From Streptomyces abyssalis (GTDB lineage: Bacteria; Actinomycetota; Actinomycetes; Streptomycetales; Streptomycetaceae), in contig NZ_LJGT01000040.1 in assembly GCF_001751365.1 (NCBI RefSeq), forward strand, positions 1,283,696 to 1,347,695: 64,000 nucleotides of DNA, read 5' to 3'. Below the pieces are notes generated by a model that made no database searches, was not told the DNA's origin, and saw only the letters and a program-made list of their open reading frames with translations. Below, in pieces: positions 24,661 to 32,829 of the stretch; within the stretch, counting starts at the first letter, position 1; each line of letters starts with the position of its first letter. Made by a program: the position numbers and the translations under genes.

Positions 24661-25752
24661 ATGAGCGACCGCGGCAATCTCCACATCAAGGGGCGCGTTC
24701 TGGCCGGGCCCGAGGACGTACGGGACGAGCTGTGGGTGGTGGACGGGCGCATCACCTATGAACGTCCCACCCGTACCGGCCGGGAGACCCTCACCGTCGA
24801 GGGCTGGGTGCTCCCCGGCTTCGTCGACGCGCACTGCCACGTCGGGCTCGACCAGCAAGGCCCCGTGGACGAGTCCACCAGCGAGAAGCAGGCGCTGACC
24901 GAACGCGAGGCCGGCGCCCTGCTGTTGCGCGACGCGGGCTCGCCGTCCGACACCCGGTGGATCGACGACCGCGAGGACCTCCCGCGGATCATTCGCGCGG
25001 GACGGCACATCGCCCGTACGAAGCGCTACATCCGCAACTACGCGCACGAGATCGAGCCCGGCGACCTGGCCGCGTACGTACGCCGCGAGGCGAGGCTCGG
25101 CGACGGCTGGGTGAAGCTCGTCGGGGACTGGATCGACCGCGGAGAGGGCGACCTGGCCCCCTGCTGGCCCCGCTGGGCACTGGAGGAGGCGATAGCGGCG
25201 GCACATGAGGAAGGCGCCCGGGTCACCGCGCACTGCTTCGCCGAGAATTCGCTGCGGGACCTGGTCGAGGCGGGCATCGACTGCATCGAGCACGCGACCG
25301 GTCTCACCGAGGAGACCATCCCGCTGTTCGCCGAACGCGGCGTCGCCATCGTCCCCACGCTCGTCAACACGGCCACGTTCCCGCAGCTCGCGGCGGGCGG
25401 CATGAAGTATCCGCGCTGGTCGCAGCACATGATCCGGCTCCACGAGCGCAGGTATGAGACCGTGCGCGCCGCCTACGACGCGGGCATCCCCGTCTACGCG
25501 GGCACGGACGCCGGGGGCTCGCTGGCACACGGGCTGGTCTCCGTGGAGGTCGCCGAGCTGGTCACGGCCGGTATCCCGGCCGCCGACGCGGTCTCCGCCG
25601 CGACCTGGGGCGCGCGCCGCTGGCTCGGGCGGCCCGGGCTGGAGGAGGGCGCACCGGCGGACCTCGTCGTCTTCGCGGAGGACCCGCGGGCCGATGTACG
25701 GGTGCTGGGGGATCCGCGGCATGTGGTGCTGCGGGGACGGGTGATGCGGTAG
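24661..25752 (+). CDS. Amidohydrolase-family protein (imidazolonepropionase/prolidase-like)
   Basis: A 363-residue metal-dependent hydrolase of the amidohydrolase superfamily. The first metal motif is VDAHCHVGLD near residue 57, followed by a metal-bridging region DGWVKLVGDWIDRG near 150, VTAHCFAENS near 190, CIEHATG near 210, and GTDAGGSLAHG near 280 with the catalytic aspartate. The beta-sandwich N- and C-terminal parts (INVGRITYE-like start, APADLVVFAEDPRADV at the end) are standard. The substrate is not evident. The start is ATG at 24661. The amidase gene follows 54 nt downstream on the same strand and is likely co-transcribed. Confidence 0.88.
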   Translation: MSDRGNLHIKGRVLAGPEDVRDELWVVDGRITYERPTRTGRETLTVEGWVLPGFVDAHCHVGLDQQGPVDESTSEKQALTEREAGALLLRDAGSPSDTRWIDDREDLPRIIRAGRHIARTKRYIRNYAHEIEPGDLAAYVRREARLGDGWVKLVGDWIDRGEGDLAPCWPRWALEEAIAAAHEEGARVTAHCFAENSLRDLVEAGIDCIEHATGLTEETIPLFAERGVAIVPTLVNTATFPQLAAGGMKYPRWSQHMIRLHERRYETVRAAYDAGIPVYAGTDAGGSLAHGLVSVEVAELVTAGIPAADAVSAATWGARRWLGRPGLEEGAPADLVVFAEDPRADVRVLGDPRHVVLRGRVMR

Positions 25753-25806
25753 TGCCGTGACCGGCGGTGTTTACCGGAGGGGTACTGGCGACGGCTGGAG
25801 GCCACA

Positions 25807-27270
25807 GTGCAGGAGATCGTCTCGTGGGACGCCGCCGAGCTGTCGCGCGCGATCGCGGGGCGCCGTGTCTCGTGCGTCGAAGTCATGGAGGCGTACCTGG
25901 CGCACATCGGCGCGATCAATCCCCATGTCGGCGCGATAGTCGGCCAGCAGGACCCGGAGATCTCGCTGCGGCAGGCGCGCGAGCGCGACGAGCAGCTCAG
26001 CCGCGGCGAACACCTGGGCTGGATGCACGGTTTCCCGCACGCGGTGAAGGACCTGACGGAGGCCGAGGGGCTGCCGTGGACGGAAGGCTCGCCGCTGTAC
26101 GCGAACCGGGTGGGGCAGCAGGACGCGCTGATCGTGCAACGCCTCAAGGCTGCCGGTGCGGTGGTGATCGGGAAGACCAACACCCCCGAGTTCGGGCTGG
26201 GTTCACAGACGTACAACGAGGTGTGGGGAACGACGGGGAACGCTCACGATCCCGCACGGACGGCGGGCGGCAGCAGCGGCGGCGCGGCGTCGGCCCTCGC
26301 GCTGAGGATGCTGCCCGTGGCGGACGGCAGCGACTACATGGGGTCGCTTCGCAACCCCGCTGCCTTCAACAACGTGCTGGGCATGCGGCCGAGTTGGGGC
26401 CTCGTCCCCGCGCCCGGCTTCACCGCGCAGCTGAGCACGGCGGGGCCGATGGCGCGTACGACGGCGGATCTTGCGGCGCTGCTGTCCGTCATGGCGGGGC
26501 CCCACATGAGTGCCCCGCTGGCCGCGACGGAGCCGGGCGGGCGCTTCGAGGAGGGCCTTGAGGGAGGCTCCGGCGGCCGGAGCAGCTCCGGCGGCCGGAG
26601 CGGCGGGGGCTTCCGGGGCGTCCGCATCGCGTGGGCCGGGGACTGGGGAGGTCACCTGGCCACCGACCCGGGCGTGCTGGAGGTGTGCCGCCGGTCCCTG
26701 ACGGTCTTCGAGTCGCTGGGGTGCGAAGTCGCCGAGGCGCGGCCGGACTTCCCGCCGGAGGAGCTCTGGCGGACGTTCCTGACGTGGCGCGGGTGGGCCA
26801 ATCTGGAGCGGCACGAGCTGTACGCCGACCCGGACGCGCGTGCGCGCATGAAGCCCGAGGCGGTCTGGGAGATCGAGCGCGGCCTCACGCTCAGCGCGCT
26901 GGACGTAGCGGCCGCCGCGGCGGCGCGGGAGCGCTGGTACGCGGCGCTGACGGACTTCTTCTCCGAGTACGACTACGTCCTCGCGCCGGCCGCGCAGGTG
27001 TTCCCCTTCGCCAAGGAGACGCACTGGCCCGACCGGGTCGGGGGACGGCGGATGGACACCTACCACCGGTGGATGGAGACCGTCGTGCCCTGGACGCTGG
27101 CGGGAGTACCGGTGATCGGGATGCCCGCAGGATTCGGCGAGGACGGCCTGCCCATGGGCGTCCAGCTCGTCGGCAGGCACCGCGACGACGCCGGGCTGCT
27201 GCGCCTTGCGCACGCGTACGAGCGGGAGACGGGCTGGGTGGAGCGGGTGAAGCCGGCGCTGCTCGGCTGA
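25807..27270 (+). CDS. Amidase signature family hydrolase
   Basis: A 487-residue amidase signature enzyme. The Ser-cisSer-Lys triad can be placed: Lys81 in HAVKDLTEAEG, Ser156 in AGGSSGGAAS and nucleophile Ser180 in GSDYMGSLRNPA, with the spacing 75 and 24 seen in fatty-acid amide hydrolase. A Gly/Ser repeat insert at about 247-265 (GGSGGRSSSGGRSGGG) is not part of the fold. The start is GTG at 25807. It probably hydrolyses a linear amide, and its pairing with the amidohydrolase upstream hints at two-step breakdown of one compound, which is inference. Confidence 0.9.
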   Translation: MQEIVSWDAAELSRAIAGRRVSCVEVMEAYLAHIGAINPHVGAIVGQQDPEISLRQARERDEQLSRGEHLGWMHGFPHAVKDLTEAEGLPWTEGSPLYANRVGQQDALIVQRLKAAGAVVIGKTNTPEFGLGSQTYNEVWGTTGNAHDPARTAGGSSGGAASALALRMLPVADGSDYMGSLRNPAAFNNVLGMRPSWGLVPAPGFTAQLSTAGPMARTTADLAALLSVMAGPHMSAPLAATEPGGRFEEGLEGGSGGRSSSGGRSGGGFRGVRIAWAGDWGGHLATDPGVLEVCRRSLTVFESLGCEVAEARPDFPPEELWRTFLTWRGWANLERHELYADPDARARMKPEAVWEIERGLTLSALDVAAAAAARERWYAALTDFFSEYDYVLAPAAQVFPFAKETHWPDRVGGRRMDTYHRWMETVVPWTLAGVPVIGMPAGFGEDGLPMGVQLVGRHRDDAGLLRLAHAYERETGWVERVKPALLG

Positions 27271-27283
27271 GTGCTGAAAAGTG

Positions 27284-27312
27284 CGCCCCCGCGTGCGGCG
27301 GAGGCGGGGGCG
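27284..27312. terminator. Hairpin between convergent amidase and GntR genes
   Basis: CGCCCCCGC and GCGGGGGCG form a perfect 9-bp stem with an 11-nt loop in the 69-bp convergent gap. Confidence 0.55.
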
Positions 27313-27339
27313 GAAGCCTGTGCGGAGCCAGGGGGCGGA

Positions 27340-28095
27340 TCAGCTGCCGTCGTCCGTCCCGCCGGCCGCCGCGTCCGTCCCGCCCTTGCCGGTCTCCTCC
27401 GGATTCCACTCCAGCAGACGGACCTTGGCGACCGTACGCACGTGACGGCGCATCGCCGCCGCCGCGCCCTTCGGATCGCCCCGCTCGATGGCGGAGAGGA
27501 TGCGCGCGTGCTGGTCCAGCGAGCGGGTGGGCCGGCCTGGCTGGCGCAGCGACTCGTTCCGGCTCTCGGCGACGGACTCGGAGATCGAGCCCATGAACTC
27601 CGCGAGCAGCGTGCTGTGTCCGGCGGCGGTGACGGCCGCGTGGAAGCGGCGGTCACCGTCCACGCCGTGGCCGCCCGTCACGATGTCCGCTTCCATGGCG
27701 CGCAGGGCGGAACGCATCGCTTCGAGGTCCTCCTCGGTGCGGCGCTCCGCTGCCAGTTCGGCGAGCTTGGTCTCCAGCGCCTCGCGTGCCTCCAGCACGT
27801 CGGGCAGGCGCCGCCGGCGTTCCACGAGCCGCTCGACCGGCTCCGCGTCGAGAGTGTCGCCCACGAGGTACGTGCCGCCGCCGTGCCGCGTCTCGACGAG
27901 CCCCTGCACCTCCAGGACGACCACGGCCTGTTTGACGGAGGAGCGGCTGACGCCCAGGCGCTGGGCCAGTTCGCGCTCGGGCGGAAGCCGGTCGCCCGCG
28001 CTCAGGTCATGATCGACGGCGTAAGCGCGCAGCCGGTCCAGGACCTGCTCGTACAGGCGTGGGCGGGCCATCGGTCGCAGTGCGTCGTCGGTCAT
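27340..28095 (-). CDS. FadR-subfamily GntR transcriptional regulator
   Basis: A 251-residue regulator. The GntR winged helix is at about residues 14-75 (LYEQVLDRLRAYAVD, LPPERELAQRLGVSRSSVKQAVVVLEVQGLVETRHGGGT in part). The FadR/FCD all-helical effector domain is at about 95-230, with Asp/His metal ligands in FHAAVTAAGHSTLLAEF and DQHARILSAIERGD. Starts at 28095 and 28071 are both possible. It diverges from matB, and a consensus TNGT-NNN-ACNA operator lies in between (28175-28185), so it most likely controls malonate activation, as MatR does in other bacteria. Confidence 0.9.
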   Translation of the reverse strand: MTDDALRPMARPRLYEQVLDRLRAYAVDHDLSAGDRLPPERELAQRLGVSRSSVKQAVVVLEVQGLVETRHGGGTYLVGDTLDAEPVERLVERRRRLPDVLEAREALETKLAELAAERRTEEDLEAMRSALRAMEADIVTGGHGVDGDRRFHAAVTAAGHSTLLAEFMGSISESVAESRNESLRQPGRPTRSLDQHARILSAIERGDPKGAAAAMRRHVRTVAKVRLLEWNPEETGKGGTDAAAGGTDDGS

Positions 28096-28164
28096 GCGGC
28101 CCCCTCAGCCCCCTGGGTGAACAGGTCAGGAGCCTAACACCGGGGATCAACGGACTGATGGCCG

Positions 28165-28187
28165 ATTGGTCGAGTGGTTGGACCAAT
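28165..28187. promoter_or_regulatory. GntR/FadR-type operator between the regulator and matB
   Basis: TGGTTGGACCA at 28175-28185 fits the FadR-subfamily consensus TNGTNNNACNA exactly. It sits inside a larger inverted repeat, ATTGGTC at 28165-28171 and GACCAAT at 28181-28187. The location, about 70 nt before the regulator start and 300 nt before matB, suits autoregulation and control of matB. The remainder of the 397-bp gap shows no gene. Confidence 0.65.
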
Positions 28188-28492
28188 TCGGCTCCGAGGA
28201 TTGACAGCCGGACCGCGCGCGAGGAGAGTGGTTCAGCCACTTGGCCATTGCGCCAGTGCGTCACAGTTTCTGTTTGCGCGGCGGTGGCCGCGGCGGTGCC
28301 GGCGCTGATCCGGCCGGCCATGGCCGTACCCGGGTTCGGGTTGCCGGTCCCCGGGCACCGGGACCGTGAAGGGACCCGGGCCCGGCCGTCCGCCGTCCGG
28401 CCGCACGGCCCGCGAGCCCGCCCCACGTCCCTGACGCACCGACCGCACACACGCCGCACCACCGGCGAGCAAGACTGCGAGGAGAGTCGCCT

Positions 28493-29935
28493 GTGTCCAC
28501 CCTCTTCCCGGCGCTGAGCACGCCGTCCGCCAAGACCGCGCTGCGATTCGGCGAACAGTCCCTCACCTACGCAGAGCTCGCCGACGTCGCCGGAGCACTC
28601 GCCGGTGAACTCGCCCCGGGCCGCAGGGTCGCCGTCTGGGCGACCCCCACCATGGAGACGAGCGTCGCGGTCGTCGCGGCGCTGCTCGCGGGAGCGCCGG
28701 TGGTGCCGCTCAACCCGAAGACCGGCGAGCGCGAACTGGCCCACATCATCGGCGACAGCGAGCCCGCCCTCGTACTGGCCGAGCACCGGGCGGAGCTGCC
28801 CGCGGCACTCGAAACGCTGCCCCGCGCCGGCATCGATACGGCACCCCCGCCCGTCACGGTTCCGCTTCCGGCCGAGCCCGACGAGGAAGCTCCCGCGGTG
28901 ATCGTCTACACCTCCGGCACCACAGGCCCGCCCAAGGGCGCCGTTCTGCCGCGCCGCGCCCTGACCGCGACCCTCGACGCGCTCCAGGACGCCTGGCAGT
29001 GGACGGAGGAGGACGTGCTCGTCCACGGGCTGCCCCTCTTCCACGTGCACGGGCTCATCCTCGGCGTGCTCGGGCCGCTGCGCCGGGCGGGCACGGTCCA
29101 CCACCTCGGCCGCTTCTCCACCGAGGGTGTGCGCGAGGCGCTCGACGGGGACGGCACGATGCTCTTCGGCGTACCGACGATGTACCACCGCATCGCCGAA
29201 GAGGTGGGCGGGAACGGGCAGTTGGCCAAGGCGCTCGCGGGCGCACGGCTGCTCGTCTCGGGCTCCGCGGCACTGCCCGTGCACGACCACGAACGGATCG
29301 CCGCCGCCAGCGGGGCGCGCATCGTCGAGCGGTACGGCATGACGGAGACGCTGATGAACACCAGCGTCCGGGCGGACGGGGAGCGGCGGCCCGGCACCGT
29401 GGGACTGCCCCTCGGCGGGGTGGAGCTGCGGCTCGTCGACGAGGACGGCCGGACCCTGGACGCGTGGGACGGGGAGACGGTGGGCGAGATCCAGGTCCGC
29501 GGGCGCAACCTCTTCACCGAGTACCTCAACCGGCCCGACGCCACGGCCGAGGCCTTCGACGGAGGCTGGTTCCGTACGGGCGACATGGCCACCCGCGATC
29601 CCGACGGATACGTACGGATCGTCGGCCGCAAGGCCACCGACATCATCAAGAGCGGCGGCTACAAGATCGGCGCGGGCGAGATCGAGAACGCGCTGCTGGA
29701 ACACCCCGAGGTCGCGGAGGCGGCCGTGACCGGCGAGAGCGACGACGACCTCGGCGAGCGCATCGTCGCCTGGATCGTTCCCGTTCCCGGAGCGCGCCGT
29801 CCAGGCGAGCAGGAGCTGGCCGACCACGTGGCGCGGCAGCTCTCGCCGCACAAGCGGCCGCGCGTCGTGCGCTTCCGTGAGGCGCTGCCGCGCAACGACA
29901 TGGGCAAGCTGATGAAGCGGGCGCTCCATGAGTGA
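28493..29935 (+). CDS. matB: Malonyl-CoA synthetase (ANL-superfamily acyl-CoA ligase)
   Basis: A 480-residue ATP-dependent ligase that activates malonate (and methylmalonate) to the CoA ester, supplying extender units. The P-loop-like YTSGTTGPPKGAVLP is near residue 140, the ERYGMTETLMN motif near 280, the hinge GWFRTGDMATRDPDGYVRIVGR near 360 and the C-terminal catalytic Lys in NDMGKLMKRAL. The shorter N-terminus than typical acyl-CoA ligases matches MatB. The start is GTG at 28493 with GAGGAGAG upstream. The stop overlaps the carboxyltransferase gene by 8 nt, so they are coupled. Confidence 0.9.
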   Translation: MSTLFPALSTPSAKTALRFGEQSLTYAELADVAGALAGELAPGRRVAVWATPTMETSVAVVAALLAGAPVVPLNPKTGERELAHIIGDSEPALVLAEHRAELPAALETLPRAGIDTAPPPVTVPLPAEPDEEAPAVIVYTSGTTGPPKGAVLPRRALTATLDALQDAWQWTEEDVLVHGLPLFHVHGLILGVLGPLRRAGTVHHLGRFSTEGVREALDGDGTMLFGVPTMYHRIAEEVGGNGQLAKALAGARLLVSGSAALPVHDHERIAAASGARIVERYGMTETLMNTSVRADGERRPGTVGLPLGGVELRLVDEDGRTLDAWDGETVGEIQVRGRNLFTEYLNRPDATAEAFDGGWFRTGDMATRDPDGYVRIVGRKATDIIKSGGYKIGAGEIENALLEHPEVAEAAVTGESDDDLGERIVAWIVPVPGARRPGEQELADHVARQLSPHKRPRVVRFREALPRNDMGKLMKRALHE

Positions 29936-31529
29936 ACCCGCCCGTGAGTCCCGCGAGTCCCGTCCGTCCGGCGGTTCGGCGCGCGCCGCCGTACGGGCGG
30001 TCGCGACCGGCTTCACGGAGCTGGAGCCGCCGGCCGGTCAGAGCGTGGCCTCCAGGAGCGGCGGAGAGCCGGACGGGCCGCTCGGCTGGCGCGGGTACGG
30101 CGCGGCTCGCGAACGGGCACGTGAGCGCACCGGCGAATGCGAGTCCGTGGTGTGCGGCACGGCCCGGATCACTGGCGGCACCGGTTCCGGTGCCGGCGCG
30201 GCCGGTACGGGCGAGGGCGCCGCGGGTGTCGAAGCGGTGCTGGTCTCCTTCGAGTTCGGATATCTCGGCGGTTCGCTCGGCGCACGCACGGGCGACCGGA
30301 TCGTCGCCGCCTACGAACACGCCCGCACGCACCGGCTGCCGTTGGTGTCGCTCATCGCCACGGGCGGCAGCCGCATGCAGGAGGGCATGGTCGCCCTCAG
30401 CCAACTGCAGCGCGTGGCAAGGGAGTCGGTGCTCGCCCGCCGGGCCGGGGTTCCGCAGGTCGCCGTGTTGCGCGACCCGGCGACCGGCGGCGGCTGGGCC
30501 ACGCTCGGCGCGGGCGCGGACGTCGTGCTGGCGCTCCCCGGCGCGCAGGTCGCCTTCGCCGGTTCCCGCGTACGGCCCGAGGGCGCCGACCCGGCCGCGT
30601 ACACGGCCGAGGGCCAGTACGCCGCCGGGCACATCGACCGGATCGTGGAGCAGGACGGGCTGGCCGGGGTGCTGGAGCGCTGGCTCACCCTGCTGACGTC
30701 GGGCTCCGGCGTACCGGCACCCACCCCGGAAGCGCTGCCGCCGCAGGCTCCGTCCCTGTCGGGTCAGGCCGTTTCCGCCGACGCCGAGGCCCAGTGCCCT
30801 TCCTTGTCACCGTCCTTGTCCCCCTCTTCGTCACCGTCCGCCGGGTCCCCGCAGACCCTGCCCGCCGGAATCCATCCCGCGGACTCCGTCCCCCTGAGCG
30901 GGCAGGAGGCGGTGGTGCGCGCCCGTAGCGCTCAGCGGCCGCGCGCCACCGCCTACTTGGACGCCTACTTCGACTGGCGAGAGGACGTACGGGGCGACCG
31001 CTGCGGAGGAACCGACGACGGGATGATCTGCGGCTTCGGTCTGCGGGAGGGCCGCACGGTCGCCTACGCGGCACAGACCGGCACCGCTACGCGGCCCGCC
31101 GGTTTCCGCACCGCGGCCCGCCTCATCCGGACCGCGGACCGGCTCGGCATCCCCGTCCTCACGCTCATCGACACCCCCGGCGCGGCGAACGACGCAGACG
31201 CGGAGAGCGCCGGCGCCGGACCCGCCATCGCCGAGGTCTTCGCCGCCGTGGCGGAGTCCGAAGTCCCCGTGACCTCGCTCCTGATCGGGGAGGGCGGCTC
31301 GGGCGGGGCGCTGGCTCTCGCCGCCCCCGGACGGCTGTGGGTCACGCCGGACAGCTACTTCTCCGTGATCGCTCCCGAGCTCGCCGCTGCGATCCTGAAG
31401 CGCCCGGAGCGGGAAGCCGCGGCGACAGCGGACGAACTCATGCTGCGCCCCCAGGACGTGGTGCGGCTGGGCGTCGCGCGGGGGGTCGTCGGAGTACGGG
31501 CCGGAGGGCACCAAAGCAACGCGGCCTGA
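29928..31529 (+). CDS. Acyl-CoA carboxylase carboxyltransferase (AccD-AccA-like fusion)
   Basis: A 533-residue protein with two crotonase-like carboxyltransferase halves. The first half (about residues 90-260) has FEFGYLGGSLGARTGDRI and SLIATGGSRMQEGM. The second (about 330-510) has LTLIDTPGAANDADAESAGAGPAIAEV and IGEGGSGGALALAAPG. The zinc-finger cysteines of bacterial AccD are not present. A Ser/Pro-rich linker of about 70 residues separates the halves. It should transfer carboxyl between biotin carrier and acyl-CoA, in the direction of malonyl-CoA formation or decarboxylation. The ATG lies inside the matB 3' end. No biotin carrier or biotin carboxylase is adjacent, so partner subunits must come from elsewhere. 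Confidence 0.82.
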   Translation: MSEPARESRESRPSGGSARAAVRAVATGFTELEPPAGQSVASRSGGEPDGPLGWRGYGAARERARERTGECESVVCGTARITGGTGSGAGAAGTGEGAAGVEAVLVSFEFGYLGGSLGARTGDRIVAAYEHARTHRLPLVSLIATGGSRMQEGMVALSQLQRVARESVLARRAGVPQVAVLRDPATGGGWATLGAGADVVLALPGAQVAFAGSRVRPEGADPAAYTAEGQYAAGHIDRIVEQDGLAGVLERWLTLLTSGSGVPAPTPEALPPQAPSLSGQAVSADAEAQCPSLSPSLSPSSSPSAGSPQTLPAGIHPADSVPLSGQEAVVRARSAQRPRATAYLDAYFDWREDVRGDRCGGTDDGMICGFGLREGRTVAYAAQTGTATRPAGFRTAARLIRTADRLGIPVLTLIDTPGAANDADAESAGAGPAIAEVFAAVAESEVPVTSLLIGEGGSGGALALAAPGRLWVTPDSYFSVIAPELAAAILKRPEREAAATADELMLRPQDVVRLGVARGVVGVRAGGHQSNAA

Positions 31530-31668
31530 AGCGGGGCCCGTTCGCACGGCTTCGCGTGCGTCGCGCCTGTCTACGGGCTGTACGCGACTGCCCTGCTGTC
31601 AGCGGCGGGCCGGCGTACCGGGCGAGCGGGCGACCGGGTGAGCTGCCGGGCGTGTGCGGTGCGCCCGT

Positions 31669-32829
31669 TCAGCGGTCCCCGGCAAGCAGCCGGCCGAGCG
31701 CGGCCGTCAGCCGGTCCGAGCACTCCTCGTCCCGTACGGCGATGCGCAGCCACGGCGCTCCCAGCCCCGGGAAGGTGTCACCGCGGCGCACCGCGAATCC
31801 GAGCGACCGCAGGCCCTCACGGAGGGCGGCCGCACGCGGATGCCGTACCAGCACGAACGGTGCCCGCGGATCCCCCTCCACGGACAGACCCGCCGGTGCG
31901 AACTCGCCCAGTCGCGCCAGCAGATGGCTCCGGTCGTGGACGAGACGCCGCGCCGCCTCCTCGGCCTCGGCGAGCGCGTGAGGTTCGCAGCACGCCTCCG
32001 CAGCGGCCAGGGCCGGAGCGGATACGGGCCACAGCGGCTGGTGCCGGGCGAGACGGGCCACCGTCGCGGGATCGGAGAGCACGTAGCCGATGCGCAGCCC
32101 TGCCAGGCCCCAGGTCTTGGTGAGACTGCGCAACACCACGACGCGTCCGGGAAGCGGTGCCTGCGAAGGCCGTGGGGACGGCGGGGCTGGCGGGTACGGC
32201 GTAGACGACGGTGCCGCCTCTCGGCCCAACAGCGGTGCCAGGGACTGCTGTTCGCCGGGCACGGCGTCGATGAACGCCTCGTCGACGACGAGGGTGCGTC
32301 CCTCGCGCGCGAGGGACGCGAGCGTCCCGGCGGGGTGCAGTACGGATGTGGGATTGGTCGGGTTGCCGACGACGACGAGATCCGCGTCCGCCGGAACTGC
32401 CGAGGCGTCCAGCCGGAACCCCTCCTCGGCGCGGAGCAGCACGCGGTCCACCTTGTGACCGGCGTCCAGCAGCGCCGCTTCGGGCTCGGTGAACTGCGGG
32501 TGTACCACCACGGGCCGGTGCGCGGGCGTCGCGCGGGCCAGCAGTACGAACGCCTCGGCCGCGCCCGCCGTGAGCAGCACCTGCTCTTCGGAGAGACCGT
32601 GGCGGGCGGCGACGGCACGGCGGGCGGTACGGCCGTCCGGGTAGGCGGCGAGCGCGTCGAGCGAGGCGGCTATGCGGGACCTGAGCCAGGGCGGGGGAGT
32701 GCCCGCGCGGACGTTGACCGCGAGATCGGTCAACTCCCGCCCGGCGTCGCGGACCTCGGCGTCTCCGTGATGCCGGAGCCCGTCGTCTGCGCCGTCCTGT
32801 GAGGGCACGGACTCAGTGGGCGTGCACAT
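31669..32829 (-). CDS. cobC: CobC-like PLP-dependent aminotransferase/decarboxylase (L-threonine-O-3-phosphate type)
   Basis: A 386-residue class I/II PLP enzyme of the CobC/Rv2231c group, related to histidinol-phosphate aminotransferase and expected to supply the aminopropanol arm of cobalamin. Seen are NPTNPTSVLHP, LVVDEAFIDAVPGE, and the Lys of VVLRSLTKTWGLAGLRIGY. A Pro/Ser insert (PSSTPYPPAPPSPRPSQAP) breaks the fold near 240. The first start fully clear of the preceding gene is GTG at 32808. The ATG at 32829 used here overlaps cbiX by 17 nt. It is the last gene of the cobalamin operon. Confidence 0.82.
   Translation of the reverse strand: MCTPTESVPSQDGADDGLRHHGDAEVRDAGRELTDLAVNVRAGTPPPWLRSRIAASLDALAAYPDGRTARRAVAARHGLSEEQVLLTAGAAEAFVLLARATPAHRPVVVHPQFTEPEAALLDAGHKVDRVLLRAEEGFRLDASAVPADADLVVVGNPTNPTSVLHPAGTLASLAREGRTLVVDEAFIDAVPGEQQSLAPLLGREAAPSSTPYPPAPPSPRPSQAPLPGRVVVLRSLTKTWGLAGLRIGYVLSDPATVARLARHQPLWPVSAPALAAAEACCEPHALAEAEEAARRLVHDRSHLLARLGEFAPAGLSVEGDPRAPFVLVRHPRAAALREGLRSLGFAVRRGDTFPGLGAPWLRIAVRDEECSDRLTAALGRLLAGDR

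Noticed and set aside
28007..30016. 669-codon minus-strand open frame over matB
   Set aside because: Antisense to matB and its promoter, no domain content.
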